Assembly (NCBI GenBank): GCA_023423695.1
Contig: JAFAFA010000138.1
Span: forward strand, 1 to 64,000
Length of the DNA: 64,000 nt
Source: Pseudomonadota bacterium
Lineage (GTDB): Bacteria; Pseudomonadota; Alphaproteobacteria; Azospirillales; Azospirillaceae
Direction of reading: 5' to 3'
The translations under genes and the position numbers were made by a program. Position 1 is the stretch's first letter, and every line of letters begins with the position of its first letter. This document shows positions 8,422 to 17,522 of this stretch, piece after piece. The notes beneath the pieces were generated by a model, which worked only from the letters and a program-made list of their open reading frames with translations, made no database searches and had not been told where the DNA came from.

Positions 8422-9930
8422 TCAACCCTCGTGGAAATCCGCCACGAAGCGGTCGAGCAGACGCACGCCGAAGGCGGTGGCGCCCTTCGGCACCGTGGCG
8501 CTGTCCTTCTTCGCCCAGGCCACGCCGGCGATGTCGATGTGAGCCCAGGGCAGGTCATTGACGAAGCGCTTCAGGAACTGCGCGCCGACGATGCTGCCGG
8601 CGCCGCCGCCCGACCCGGTGTTCTTCATGTCGGCGGCCGGCGAGTCGATCTCCTTATCGTAGCCGTCGCCCAGCGGCATGCGCCACACCGGCTGGCCCAC
8701 CTTCAGGCCGGCGGCCGTCAGGTTCATGGCGAGATCGTCGTTGTTGGCGAACAGGCCGGCATGCTCGTGCCCCAGCGCGACGATGACGGCGCCGGTCAGG
8801 GTGGCGAGGTCGATCATCAGCTTGGGCTTGTAGACGTCCTGCGCGTACCACAGGCAGTCGGCCAGCACCAGACGGCCTTCGGCGTCGGTGTTGATGACCT
8901 CGATGGTCTGGCCCGACAGCGAGGTGACGATGTCGCCCGGACGCTGCGCCGTGCCGGACGGCATGTTCTCCACCAGTCCGACGATGCCGATGGCATTCAC
9001 CTTCGCCTTGCGGGCGGCGAGCGCGTACATGGTGCCGATCACGGTGGCGGAGCCGCCCATGTCCCACTTCATGTCTTCCATGCCGGCCGCACCCTTGATC
9101 GAGATGCCGCCGCTGTCGAAGGTCACGCCCTTGCCGATGAAGGCGACCGGACGCTTGTCGTCGGCATCCGGGTTGCCGTTCCAGCGCATGACGACCACGC
9201 GCGGCTCACAGGCGCTGCCTTGCGCAACGCCCAGCAGCGCGCCCATGCCGATCTTGCGCAGCCGCTTCTGGTCGAGGATCTCGACCTCGACGCCGAACTG
9301 CTCCAGTTCCTTCGTCTTCTCGGCGAGGGATTCCGGATAGATGACGTTGGCCGGCTCCGACACCAGATCGCGGGTGAAGCGGATGGCGTCGGCCAGCGTG
9401 TCCAGCTTCTTGAAGGCGGCCTTGGCGGCGCCGTCGTCCTGGACCAGCAGCGTCAGCCTGCGCAGGCTGGGCTTCGGCTCCTTCTTATCGGACTTGCGAT
9501 CGTTGGTGCGGTACTTGTCGAACTTGTAAGAGCGCAGCTGCGCTCCGAAGGCGATCTCGGCCGCGGCGGCGGCCGGCGACTGCGTGGCGCCTTCCGGCAG
9601 TTCGACCAGCAGCGCCGCCTCTTCGGTGGCCTTGTCCAGCGCCACCGCGATGGCGCCGCCGGCGGACTGCAGGATCAGGTCGGTCAGATCGGCCCCCTTG
9701 CCGAGGCCGACCAGCAGGATGCGGTCCAACTCGGTCCCGGCCGGGGCGAGGAGCGTCAGCGTCTCGTCCTTCTTGCCGTTGAAGCGGGCGGCGGCCATGG
9801 CGCGGGCCAGCGCCCCGCCGGTCTTCTGATCGAGCTCGCGCCCGAGGGGACCGAGGCCGCGGTCGGCGGCAACGGTCACGGCGAGCACGCCGGAGGCAGG
9901 CAGGGACGGCTTGGCGAAGGAGAACTTCAT
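8422..9930 (-). CDS. pepA: Leucyl aminopeptidase (cytosol aminopeptidase, M17)
   Basis: The 502-aa M17 peptidase has the signature NTDAEGRLVLADCLWY (two-metal site) and the upstream metal-binding stretch FIGKGVTFDSGGISIK. The N-terminal regulatory macro-like domain spans about 1-165 and the catalytic domain about 170-500. It removes N-terminal residues from peptides in the cytosol; some family members also act as DNA-binding regulators. First gene of the pepA-holC unit; the palindrome at 10055-10106 separates it from the upstream rRNA methyltransferase. Confidence 0.97.
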   Translation of the reverse strand: MKFSFAKPSLPASGVLAVTVAADRGLGPLGRELDQKTGGALARAMAAARFNGKKDETLTLLAPAGTELDRILLVGLGKGADLTDLILQSAGGAIAVALDKATEEAALLVELPEGATQSPAAAAAEIAFGAQLRSYKFDKYRTNDRKSDKKEPKPSLRRLTLLVQDDGAAKAAFKKLDTLADAIRFTRDLVSEPANVIYPESLAEKTKELEQFGVEVEILDQKRLRKIGMGALLGVAQGSACEPRVVVMRWNGNPDADDKRPVAFIGKGVTFDSGGISIKGAAGMEDMKWDMGGSATVIGTMYALAARKAKVNAIGIVGLVENMPSGTAQRPGDIVTSLSGQTIEVINTDAEGRLVLADCLWYAQDVYKPKLMIDLATLTGAVIVALGHEHAGLFANNDDLAMNLTAAGLKVGQPVWRMPLGDGYDKEIDSPAADMKNTGSGGGAGSIVGAQFLKRFVNDLPWAHIDIAGVAWAKKDSATVPKGATAFGVRLLDRFVADFHEG

Positions 9931-10054
9931 CTGGTCCTCTTGGGAGGTGGGGCGGACATGCCCGGACGAATTCGGCGGCGGAAAGCCTACCCCACCGATA
10001 AGGAGCGCGCCACCCCGGCTGTCAAGGTGGGGGATGTTGGCGCTTTGCGGAGCG

Positions 10055-10106
10055 AGACCCCCACCCTAACCCTCCCCCGCTGGGCGGGGGAGGTTAGGTG
10101 GGGGTC
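10055..10106. repeat. GC-rich palindromic repeat, near-perfect hairpin
   Basis: Left arm 10055-10080 pairs with right arm 10084-10106 apart from two extra C residues; loop TGG. Same family as 1-38 and 14444-14569. It lies right after the stop of the minus-strand rRNA methyltransferase and upstream of pepA, where it can end the methyltransferase transcript. Confidence 0.8.
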
Positions 10107-10125
10107 TAACTCCGCCCCCAATCAC

Positions 10126-11526
10126 TCACGCATCGATCGCCTTGCCCAGCTCGACCGGATCGACCTCGCCCTGCTCCAACCCAACCTCGGACACGCTCTC
10201 TTCCGACACGCTCTCTTCCGCGCGGCGTTCCAGAACGGCGGCGAAGAAGCCGTCGGTGTCGTGCTTGGCCGGCGTCAGGCGCAGATACGGACCATCGACC
10301 GGCGGCGGGGCGCCGGCCTCCTCCTCCGCCCACACCTCGGCGACCGGCTTGACGATGAAGTCGTGGTGGGTCTGCAGGAAGGCTTCGACCTGCGCCTCGT
10401 TCTCGTCATGCAGCATGGAGCAGGTGGCGTAGATCAGCCGCCCGCCCGGCTTCACCAGACGCGCGGCGCTGTCCAGGATGTTGGCCTGCAAGGGCAGCAG
10501 CTGCTCCAGCCCCGGCCCCAGCTGGCGCCAGCGGGCATCCGGGTTGCGGCGCCAGGTGCCGGTGCCGGAGCAGGGGGCATCGACCAGCACGCGGTCGAAC
10601 TTGCGCTTGTGGCGCTTCACCCAGGGGTCGCGCTCGCTGGTCAGCGGGTGCGCCTCGATGTTGTGCAGGCCGGCGCGGCGGAACCGCTCGGCGGCGCGCT
10701 TCAGGCGCTTGTCCAGCACGTCGCAGGCCACCACGCGGCCCTTGTTCTTCATCAGCGCGGCGACCGCCAGCGTCTTGCCGCCGGCGCCGGCGCAGAAATC
10801 GACCACCTGATGGCCGGGCTTCGGCGCGACGGCCAGAGCCACCAGCTGCGAGCCCTCGTCCTGGATCTCGACCAGACCGTCCTTGAAGGCATCGACGCTG
10901 CCCAGCGGCGGACGGCCCTTCACCCGCAGGCCCAGCGGCGACCAGCGCGTGGTCTCCGCCGTGATCTGCGCCTTGGCCAGCGCCTTGATGGCGCTCTGCT
11001 GGTTGGCCTTCAGCGGGTTGATGCGCAGGTCGAGCGGCGCCGCCTCCAGCAGCTTCTCCATCTCCACCCCGAACCGGTCGCCCAGCGAGGCGCGCATCGC
11101 CGCTTCCGCCCACTCCGGACACTCCACCCGCACCGTCTCCGGCATGTCGGGATGGTCCATCGTGTGGCTTTCCAGCTTGCCGACCATCGCCAGTTCATCG
11201 TCGGTCAGGCGGGCGGGGGCGAACTTGCCACCGCTGAACATCTCCAGCACCACGCCGGCGTTGCGGTTCTCTTCCAGCAGCAGATAGGCCAGCACGCGCG
11301 CGCGGGGGGTGGGACGCTCGTAACCGGCCCACTCGATCCACCAGCCGAGCCGCGCATGGCGACGCAGAATCGCGTAGGCCATCTGGGCGACGGCGGTGCG
11401 GTCCTTCGACCCGATGTAACGACGGTTGCGGAAATAGGCGCTCATCACCGCGTCGGCGGGGCGAGGGGTCTCGTCGATCTCGGTCAGCAGATCGATGACC
11501 GCCTGGAGGCGGGCGGCGGGTGTCAT
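10126..11526 (-). CDS. rsmB: RsmB/Sun-type 16S rRNA m5C methyltransferase
   Basis: The start at 11526 (MTPAARLQAV) was chosen because the open frame runs 172 codons further without family-like sequence, and AAGGGA precedes this ATG. The 466-aa product has an N-terminal helical region (about 1-150) and a SAM-dependent domain with VVDFCAGAGGKTL, the DAPCSGTGTWRRNPD motif IV (cleft cysteine) and YATCSMLHDENE motif VI, whose cysteine is the catalytic nucleophile. The family modifies C5 of cytosine in rRNA; the exact target is inferred. It diverges from mltA. Confidence 0.88.
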   Translation of the reverse strand: MTPAARLQAVIDLLTEIDETPRPADAVMSAYFRNRRYIGSKDRTAVAQMAYAILRRHARLGWWIEWAGYERPTPRARVLAYLLLEENRNAGVVLEMFSGGKFAPARLTDDELAMVGKLESHTMDHPDMPETVRVECPEWAEAAMRASLGDRFGVEMEKLLEAAPLDLRINPLKANQQSAIKALAKAQITAETTRWSPLGLRVKGRPPLGSVDAFKDGLVEIQDEGSQLVALAVAPKPGHQVVDFCAGAGGKTLAVAALMKNKGRVVACDVLDKRLKRAAERFRRAGLHNIEAHPLTSERDPWVKRHKRKFDRVLVDAPCSGTGTWRRNPDARWRQLGPGLEQLLPLQANILDSAARLVKPGGRLIYATCSMLHDENEAQVEAFLQTHHDFIVKPVAEVWAEEEAGAPPPVDGPYLRLTPAKHDTDGFFAAVLERRAEESVSEESVSEVGLEQGEVDPVELGKAIDA

Positions 11527-11891
11527 GGCGTCTGGTCCCTTGGGGTGTCTCATGGCGGCGAACAGGGCCGGGGCCGGCATGTTCCGGGTCGATGATCCGG
11601 AGTTCGGACGGTCCTTCGCGTATGGGCTGTCGATACCGCGTTTGGCCCGCGCTGTCACGCTTCGCCGCCGCGCGGCTGCCCAGACGGCGACTCGGGATGC
11701 CGCTCCGCTCTCGCTCCCCGTGACAACCGACCGCGACCTATCCGAAAGTGCAGGTTGGGGATTGACGACTCGAGGTAACCACCGGCACAAACGATGGGGT
11801 GATGTGACCTTGTCGTGACCGGACCGGCCCTGTGGCCGGCGGCCGGCCGGGTCTTCGACCGACATGACGGATTTTGCGGCGGAGTTGCGCG
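11527..11891. other. Divergent intergenic region between rsmB-like gene and mltA
   Basis: These 365 bases lie between two outward-facing genes and must hold both promoters. I see no convincing -35/-10 pair, RNA gene or small ORF with a ribosome site. Open frames here are GC-driven extensions of the neighbours. Confidence 0.5.
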
Positions 11892-13058
11892 ATGGCGGCT
11901 GCGGCTGGGGTGGCGTGTGCGCGTGTCTTGAAGCAAGCCGGAAGGCTGTCGCTGGTCGCCGGCCTGCTGGCGACGCTGGCGGCCTGCGCCGGCACCACCC
12001 CGACGGTCGAGGGCCAGCGCCGGACCTCGCAACGGCCGACATTGGAGCAGGTGGCGCCCGACTTCCGCCATCTTGCCGGCTGGATCGACGACGACCACGC
12101 CCTGGCGGTGCCCGCCGTGCAGCGAACCTGCGGCTGGGTGAAGAACCAGCCGCCCGGCAAGCCGCTGGGGCAGTTGCGCGCCGCCGGCACCACCGACGAC
12201 TGGCGCGCCATCTGCGCCGCCGCCCGCGATCTGGCCCCCGGCGACAGCGAGGCGGCGCGCCGCTTCTTCGAGGCCTTCTTCGCCCCGCGCGATGTCGCCA
12301 ACGGCGAGGACGGCCTGTTCACCGGCTATTACGAAATCGAACTGCGCGGCAGCTGGACGCGCACCGAGCGCTACAACGTCCCGCTCTACCGCATGCCGCC
12401 GCGCGGCAAGCACGGGCTGCCCAGCCGCGCCCGGATCGAAGCCGGCGCGCTGAAGGGCAAGGGGCTGGAGCTGATGTGGGTGGACGACCCGGTCGACGCC
12501 TTCTTCCTGGAAATCCAGGGCTCCGGCCGGGCGATCATGGCCGACGGGTCTGTGGTCGGCATCCATTACGGCGGGCAGAACGGCCATAGCTATTACCCCA
12601 TCGGCCGCCATATCATCGACCGCGGCGACGCCACGCCGGAACAGATGTCCTTGCAGCTGATCCGCCGCTGGCTGAAGGACCATCCGGCCGAGGCCCAGCG
12701 GGTGATGAACCTTAATCCCTCCTACGTCTTCTTCAAGGTGAAGTCCGAAGTCGGCGCCCGCGGCGCCCGCAACATGGAGCTGACGCCCGGCCGCAGCCTT
12801 GCGGTGGATGCGGAGCATATCCCGCTGGGCGTGCCGCTGTGGCTTGAGGTGCGCGACGCTCCGGTGCCGGGCGGCGCCATTAACCGGCTGGTGGTGGCGC
12901 AGGACACCGGCGGCGCCATCAAGGGGCCGGTGCGCGGCGACCTGTTCTGGGGCCACGGCCGGCAGGCGGAGGAAGGGGCCGGCGTGATGAAGGCGCGCGG
13001 CCGCTACACCATGCTGGCTCCGCGCAACCTGTCGGTCGAAACCGCCCAGCGGCGATGA
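11892..13058 (+). CDS. mltA: Membrane-bound lytic murein transglycosylase A
   Basis: The start at the ATG 11892 gives 388 aa; a TTG six codons earlier is the alternative. The N-terminus holds a lipoprotein-type signal ending LLATLAAC (about residue 33), so the protein is probably anchored in the outer membrane. MltA features: FTGYYEIELRGSW, FFLEIQGSGR, and the C-terminal 3D region AQDTGGAIKGPVRGDLFWG with the catalytic aspartate. It cleaves glycan strands to 1,6-anhydro products. The next gene overlaps it by four bases (ATGA), indicating translational coupling. Confidence 0.95.
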   Translation: MAAAAGVACARVLKQAGRLSLVAGLLATLAACAGTTPTVEGQRRTSQRPTLEQVAPDFRHLAGWIDDDHALAVPAVQRTCGWVKNQPPGKPLGQLRAAGTTDDWRAICAAARDLAPGDSEAARRFFEAFFAPRDVANGEDGLFTGYYEIELRGSWTRTERYNVPLYRMPPRGKHGLPSRARIEAGALKGKGLELMWVDDPVDAFFLEIQGSGRAIMADGSVVGIHYGGQNGHSYYPIGRHIIDRGDATPEQMSLQLIRRWLKDHPAEAQRVMNLNPSYVFFKVKSEVGARGARNMELTPGRSLAVDAEHIPLGVPLWLEVRDAPVPGGAINRLVVAQDTGGAIKGPVRGDLFWGHGRQAEEGAGVMKARGRYTMLAPRNLSVETAQRR

Positions 13059-13612
13059 CCGCGGATGCGATGACGGCTGGCGGCGACATCCGGCTGGAAC
13101 GGCTGACCGCCCTACCCGACCGCGGGGCGGCGCTGGCCGCGCTGGAGGAGATCTTCTTCGCCTCCACCGCCCGGACGGAGTTCGCGTCGGATGCCGACCG
13201 CACCGCCTTCCTCGCCACTTGGACCGGCTGGTATGTGGCGGAGGCACAGCGGGACATCTGGATGGCGGTGACGGCGGACGGGTTGGTGGTGGGCTACCTC
13301 ACCGGCTGCAAGGACAGCGCAGGCACGCCGGAGCTTGCCCGCCGCATCCCGAAATACGAGGTCTTCGCCGACCATTTCGCCGCCTACCCCGCCCACTTCC
13401 ATGTGAATGTCCGGCCGGGCTGGCGGGAGCACGGGCTGGGCCGCCGGCTGATCGACCGCTTCGCCGAGGACTGCCGGGCCGACGGCTTGCCCGGCGTGCA
13501 TCTGGTCACCGCCGTCTTCGCCCGCAATGTCGAGTTCTACCAGCGCGCCGGCTTCACCGACGCCTGCCAGCGCGGACCGCTGCTGTTCCTCGGCCGGCCC
13601 CTGAAGACCTGA
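13055..13612 (+). CDS. GNAT-family N-acetyltransferase
   Basis: The 185-aa protein overlaps the end of mltA by four bases. A GNAT core is readable: central strand FHVNVRPGWREHGLGRRL at about 110-128 (the acetyl-CoA pyrophosphate loop in R-x-x-G-x-G/A form) and the C-terminal AVFARNVEFYQRAGF segment typical of these enzymes. Substrate unknown. The MltA coupling may hint at an envelope-related or protein acceptor, but this is only positional. Confidence 0.82.
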   Translation: MTADAMTAGGDIRLERLTALPDRGAALAALEEIFFASTARTEFASDADRTAFLATWTGWYVAEAQRDIWMAVTADGLVVGYLTGCKDSAGTPELARRIPKYEVFADHFAAYPAHFHVNVRPGWREHGLGRRLIDRFAEDCRADGLPGVHLVTAVFARNVEFYQRAGFTDACQRGPLLFLGRPLKT

Positions 13613-13669
13613 CTTCCGCAGCATGGCTGTGCTAGGCAGGGGCATCCCCTTCCCGGAAAGCCCGTTGCC

Positions 13670-14434
13670 ATGACCCGCCCGCCCCTGCTGATCGAAAGCC
13701 CGCAGAACCCGCAGTTCAAGCTGTGGGAATCGGCGCTGGAAAGCCGCGGGCTGAAGAAGAACGGCAAGTTCCTGCTGGCCGGCCTGAAGACGGTGCCTGA
13801 GGCGCTGCGCCATCATCCCGACCGCTTCGAGCGCATCCTGTTCACCGACCCCGCCCAGATCGCGGGCTGGCGCCTGCCGCCCGGGGTGGAGCCGGTACAG
13901 CTCGCGCCGGCCCTGTTCCGGACGCTGGACGTGTCGGGCACCGGCTTCCCGCTGCTGGTCGGCGCGGTGCCGAAGATGCCGACCATCGACCTGTCGCAGC
14001 CGCCGCAGGGCTTGGAGCTGCTGTGCGCCCTGGGCGATCCCAGCAACCTGGGCGCCCTGCTGCGCAGTGCGGCATCCTTCGGCGTGTCGCGGATCGTGCT
14101 GCTGGAGGGTGCGGCGCATCCCTTCCACCCCAAATGCCTGCGCGCGGCGTCGAACGCGCAGTTCGCGCTGACCCTGCTCCGCGGCCCGCGCTGGAGCGCG
14201 GTGAACGAAGCGGCGGGGCCGCTCTATGCGCTGGACGGCGGTGGCGAGGATCTGACCCGCTTCGACTGGCCGGCGGACATGCGGCTGATCCTGGGCGAGG
14301 AAGGCCAGGGCGTTCCGGCGGACTGTCCGGCGACGCGGCTGTCGGTGCCGACGACGGGCGCGGTGGAGTCGCTGAACGCCACCGTGGCGGTCAGCGTGGC
14401 GCTGTTCGCGCGGTATGGGGTGATTAAGGGGTAG
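13670..14434 (+). CDS. TrmH/SpoU-family RNA 2'-O-methyltransferase
   Basis: The 254-aa SPOUT enzyme shows all three SpoU motifs: motif 1 GDPSNLGALLRSAASFG (about 122-138), motif 2 LILGEEGQGVPA (about 205-216) and motif 3 LSVPTTGAVESLNATVA (about 226-242), which form the SAM-binding knot. The N-terminal 100 residues resemble the RNA-recognition substrate-binding domain. It methylates a ribose in rRNA or tRNA; target not determinable. It converges with the phytochrome gene across a palindromic repeat. Confidence 0.9.
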   Translation: MTRPPLLIESPQNPQFKLWESALESRGLKKNGKFLLAGLKTVPEALRHHPDRFERILFTDPAQIAGWRLPPGVEPVQLAPALFRTLDVSGTGFPLLVGAVPKMPTIDLSQPPQGLELLCALGDPSNLGALLRSAASFGVSRIVLLEGAAHPFHPKCLRAASNAQFALTLLRGPRWSAVNEAAGPLYALDGGGEDLTRFDWPADMRLILGEEGQGVPADCPATRLSVPTTGAVESLNATVAVSVALFARYGVIKG

Positions 14435-14443
14435 GCTTCGGAT

Positions 14444-14569
14444 GCCCCCTCCCTAACCCTCCCCCGCCCTCGGCTGGCCGAAGGCCGGTCCGATCGTGGG
14501 AGAGGGAACTCCGCCGCCCTTGCGCTCAACTCCCTCTCCCGCAAAGCGGGGGAGGGTTGGGGAGGGGGC
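14444..14569. repeat. Composite GC-rich palindromic repeat (126 bp)
   Basis: Outer arms of 24 bases (14444-14467 and 14546-14569) are reverse complements with few mismatches, and shorter inner palindromes lie between (around 14471-14492). Same family as the repeats at 1-38 and 10055-10106. Placed between two convergent genes, so it probably works as a two-way terminator. Confidence 0.8.
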
Positions 14570-14589
14570 AATCGTCAGCCGACGCCTCT

Positions 14590-17139
14590 CTACCCCATCA
14601 CCGACGCCAGCACCTGCACCACCTGATCCGACCCATAGGGCTTCTTCAGCACCGGTACATCGGCAAACCGTTCCGGCACCGCGGCGGACTCGCCGTAGCC
14701 GGTCGCAAAGACGAAGGGGATGCCCAGCTCCCGCAGCCGGTCGGCGACAGCGACCGAGGTCTCGTTGCCGAGGTTGATGTCCAGAACGCCGACCACCGGC
14801 GGATCGTCGGCCAGCAGGCGCAGGGCGTGGCGGACGCCGGCGGCGGTGTTGACGCGGCTGGCGCCGAAGCTCAGCAGCACGTCCTCCGTCGCCATGGCGA
14901 TGATCATGTTGTCTTCCAGCAGCAGCACCGGACCGTCGATGGAGAAGTCGGCGGCCGGCACCGGCAGGCTGTTCCGCCCACCCTCGGGCAGGCTGTCGGC
15001 GACGGTCACATACTGGGCCGGGATCATGAAGCGCGCCCGCAGGCCGGACAGCGCATAGGTCACCTCGGCCTCGCCCCGCAGGTCGTGCGGAACGGAGCGC
15101 TCGATCACCGTGGTGCCGAAACCGGTGCGGGAGGGCGCGCGCACCGGCGGCCCGCCATTCTCCTGCCAGTCGATCAGCAGCCGCCCGCCCTCGTCGACCG
15201 ACCAGTCGGCCTCGACCCAGCCGCCGCTGTCGCTGAGCGCGCCATACTTCGCCGAATTGGTCGTCAGTTCATGCACCACCAGCGCAAAGACGGAAAATGC
15301 CTGCGGCGCCAGCAGAACGTCGGGGCCGGTCAGCCGCACCCGTTCGCTCTTGGCCGACAGATAGGCGCCGATCTCCGCTGCGATCAGGGCGCGCAGCGCA
15401 GCCGGCCCCCAATTGTCGGCGGTGATCTGGTCATGGGCGCGGGCCAGCGCCTCGATGCGGCCGGCGACGATGGCGGCGAACTGCTGCACCGTCTCCGCCC
15501 CGCTCTCGCTCTGGCGCACCAGCGCGCGGACAAGGCTGAGGATGTTGCGGACGCGGTGGTTCAGTTCGGCGATCAGCAGCTCCTGCCGCTCGGTCGCCTC
15601 CTTACGGGTGCGGCCGGCAACGTCGGCCAGCCGCAGAACCACCTCCAGCAGCGTCACCCGCAAGGATTCGGCACTGCGTTGGTCCAGATCGCTCCAGGGC
15701 TGCGACCGGCCGCGCACGGTCTCCTTCCAGGCCTCGAAGCTCTTGCGCGGGGTCAGACGCGGACCGTTGGGGCCATACTGCGCCGGCTTGGACGGGTCGC
15801 CGCCCCAGGTGACGGTGCGGACCAGCTCCTTGCGGAAGAAAACCAGATAGTCGCGCGGCGTGCGCGACACCGGGATGGCGAGCAGGCCGCTTGCGCGTTC
15901 GGTGAAGTCGCGGGCCGGCGGATGGACGGTTCCCAACTGGTCGGTGAGATAGACCTTGCTGGGCGGCGTCCGGTGCAGGAAGCGCATGACGCCCAGCGTC
16001 TCCTCCCGCGTCGGCGTCTCGCCCTCCATCTGCAGCTGGCCGTCGATGCAGCAGGCGAAGCCGTCGCACTGGATCAGCGTGCGCAGTTCGGTGGCGAAGG
16101 TGACCAGACTGTCCAGCGGCGATTCGCTATCGGCCAGCATCGACATGATGCGGACATGGGCACGGCGCACCTGCGCCTCGCGCTGGTCCTCCTGCTCGCG
16201 CTCCCGTCCTTCAAGCAGGAGCGAGACCATCTGTCCGAACAGTTCGGCGGTGGTGCGCCGTTCGAAGGACAGCGAGCGGGCCTGCCGGTGGTGGCAGGCG
16301 AACAGGCCCCACAGCTTGCCATGCCGCAGGATCGACACCGACAGCGAAGCGCCGACGCCCATGTTGCGCAGATACTCGACATGGATCAGCGAGACGCTGC
16401 GCAGCAGGCTGAGCGACAGGTCCAGCGGCTGGCCGGTGGGGTCGAGCGCCGGGACCACCGGCACCGGCGGCGCGTTCACGTCGGCGATGCAGCGCAGCCA
16501 GCTGCGCTCGTACAGCCGCCGGGCCTGCTGCGGGATGTCTGAGGCCGGATAGCGCTGGCCGACGAAGCTGCCGATGCCGTGCACCGCCGATTCCGCGATC
16601 ACCTCCCCCGCCCCGTCGGCGTCGAAGCGGTAGACCATCACCCGGTCGAAGCCGGTCAGCGCCCGCATCTGGCGCGCCGCCTCACGGCAGAAGGCGTCGA
16701 AGCCGCGGGTGTTCTGGACCCGGCCGATCATGGAGCGCAGCAGCGACCCGGAATCCTGCGGCCCCTCGCCCTCGCTGGGCTCGGCCTCGATCACGATGGT
16801 CGAGCCGGAGAGATGGACGGCGACGTCGCAGACCGGGGCGGTTTCCGACAGCTGGACACCGAAGGCGCGTTCGACGCTGCCGTTGATGTGGGAGACCTGC
16901 AGCCTGCCGCGGATGGTGTGCAGCGCCTCCGCGTTGATCACGCGCGACAGCGGCGTGCCGAGCAAATCCTCGGGCTCCACCCCAAGCCAGCGGCCGGTGT
17001 TGGCGGAGGCGTGCAGGACGATCCAATCGGCCGTGACGGCGATCAGGAAACCAGTGGGCTGGATGAGACCCAACTGGTGGATGGGCTCCCGGTCACAATC
17101 GGTGAGGTCGACAGACCCCGAAGGAACCGGGCCGCTCAT
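14590..17139 (-). CDS. bphP: Bacteriophytochrome with HWE histidine kinase and C-terminal receiver
   Basis: The 849-aa photoreceptor has PAS (about 10-120) with the biliverdin-attachment cysteine at residue 15 in TDCDREPIH, GAF (about 140-310) with PASDIP and LIHVEYLRNMGV, and PHY (about 320-510) with the tongue motifs WGGDP and PRKSF. Next comes an HWE-type kinase (H-box AELNHRVRNILSLV; signature tryptophan and glutamate in DWQENGG) and a receiver domain (about 735-849, phospho-Asp in VLDINLG). It should sense red/far-red light through covalent biliverdin. No heme oxygenase or partner regulator is adjacent. Upstream is a 7-bp-arm palindrome that could be an operator. Confidence 0.95.
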   Translation of the reverse strand: MSGPVPSGSVDLTDCDREPIHQLGLIQPTGFLIAVTADWIVLHASANTGRWLGVEPEDLLGTPLSRVINAEALHTIRGRLQVSHINGSVERAFGVQLSETAPVCDVAVHLSGSTIVIEAEPSEGEGPQDSGSLLRSMIGRVQNTRGFDAFCREAARQMRALTGFDRVMVYRFDADGAGEVIAESAVHGIGSFVGQRYPASDIPQQARRLYERSWLRCIADVNAPPVPVVPALDPTGQPLDLSLSLLRSVSLIHVEYLRNMGVGASLSVSILRHGKLWGLFACHHRQARSLSFERRTTAELFGQMVSLLLEGREREQEDQREAQVRRAHVRIMSMLADSESPLDSLVTFATELRTLIQCDGFACCIDGQLQMEGETPTREETLGVMRFLHRTPPSKVYLTDQLGTVHPPARDFTERASGLLAIPVSRTPRDYLVFFRKELVRTVTWGGDPSKPAQYGPNGPRLTPRKSFEAWKETVRGRSQPWSDLDQRSAESLRVTLLEVVLRLADVAGRTRKEATERQELLIAELNHRVRNILSLVRALVRQSESGAETVQQFAAIVAGRIEALARAHDQITADNWGPAALRALIAAEIGAYLSAKSERVRLTGPDVLLAPQAFSVFALVVHELTTNSAKYGALSDSGGWVEADWSVDEGGRLLIDWQENGGPPVRAPSRTGFGTTVIERSVPHDLRGEAEVTYALSGLRARFMIPAQYVTVADSLPEGGRNSLPVPAADFSIDGPVLLLEDNMIIAMATEDVLLSFGASRVNTAAGVRHALRLLADDPPVVGVLDINLGNETSVAVADRLRELGIPFVFATGYGESAAVPERFADVPVLKKPYGSDQVVQVLASVMG

Positions 17140-17192
17140 CGAGCATAGACTTCGGACAAACGCGACCTCGAGCGGAAGCTGGAGCAGAGGCG

Positions 17193-17211
17193 CTTGTCAC
17201 GCCCTGACAAG
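17193..17211. promoter_or_regulatory. Palindromic operator candidate upstream of bphP
   Basis: Perfect 7-bp arms CTTGTCA and TGACAAG separated by CGCCC, about 55 bases before the phytochrome ATG. The spacing is not the TGT-N12-ACA of PpsR. The regulator is unknown. Confidence 0.35.
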
Positions 17212-17455
17212 GGATATGGATAACAATTTAGGCAGGACTATGGAGCGCCGCAACGCTCCAAAATGGCTATACCTATTCTCTTATTAAGTCGCTTTAACTT
17301 AACATAGGATAATCTAAGCAGCGGCCTGCGCATGATTTTGCTCAGCAAATAGTCATTTTGTAGAATGTGTTTCAGATTTCTTACCACGCTGCCGCAACCC
17401 CGGATCGTGAATCGCGCAGCGGTTCGACGAGATGACGGCGAGAAGGCGCAAGCGA

Positions 17456-17497
17456 GCAAGCCGGGAGCCCGGACCTGACGGCGGACTCCCGGCTTGC
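17456..17497 (-). terminator. Long hairpin downstream of recN
   Basis: A perfect 12-bp stem (17456-17467 with 17486-17497) and an 18-base loop, 26 bases after the recN stop. No strong T tract follows in the minus direction, so factor-independent termination is plausible but not certain. Confidence 0.45.
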
Positions 17498-17522
17498 AGA
17501 TGATCGGACTGGAAAAAGAGGA

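Larger units (their letters stand above)
17140..17522. other. AT-rich intergenic region between recN and the phytochrome gene
   Basis: The 383 bases hold the phytochrome promoter region and the 3' side of recN. Bases 17225-17375 are clearly AT-rich against the window. Readable elements are the palindrome at 17193-17211, a 7-bp hairpin at 17241-17260 and the long hairpin at 17456-17497. A 73-codon minus-strand frame (17238-17459) has no ribosome site and was not accepted as a gene. Confidence 0.5.

Noticed and set aside
8431..11595. 1054-codon plus-strand open frame across pepA and the rRNA methyltransferase
   Set aside because: It spans two well-supported minus-strand genes and the palindrome between them; composition is typical of a shadow frame.
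17193..17211. PpsR-type site for light control of bphP
   Set aside because: Spacing is TGT-N9-ACA rather than TGT-N12-ACA; kept only as an unnamed operator candidate.
17238..17459. 73-codon minus-strand ORF in the AT-rich gap before recN
   Set aside because: No ribosome site, mixed codon use, and it crosses the hairpin downstream of recN.
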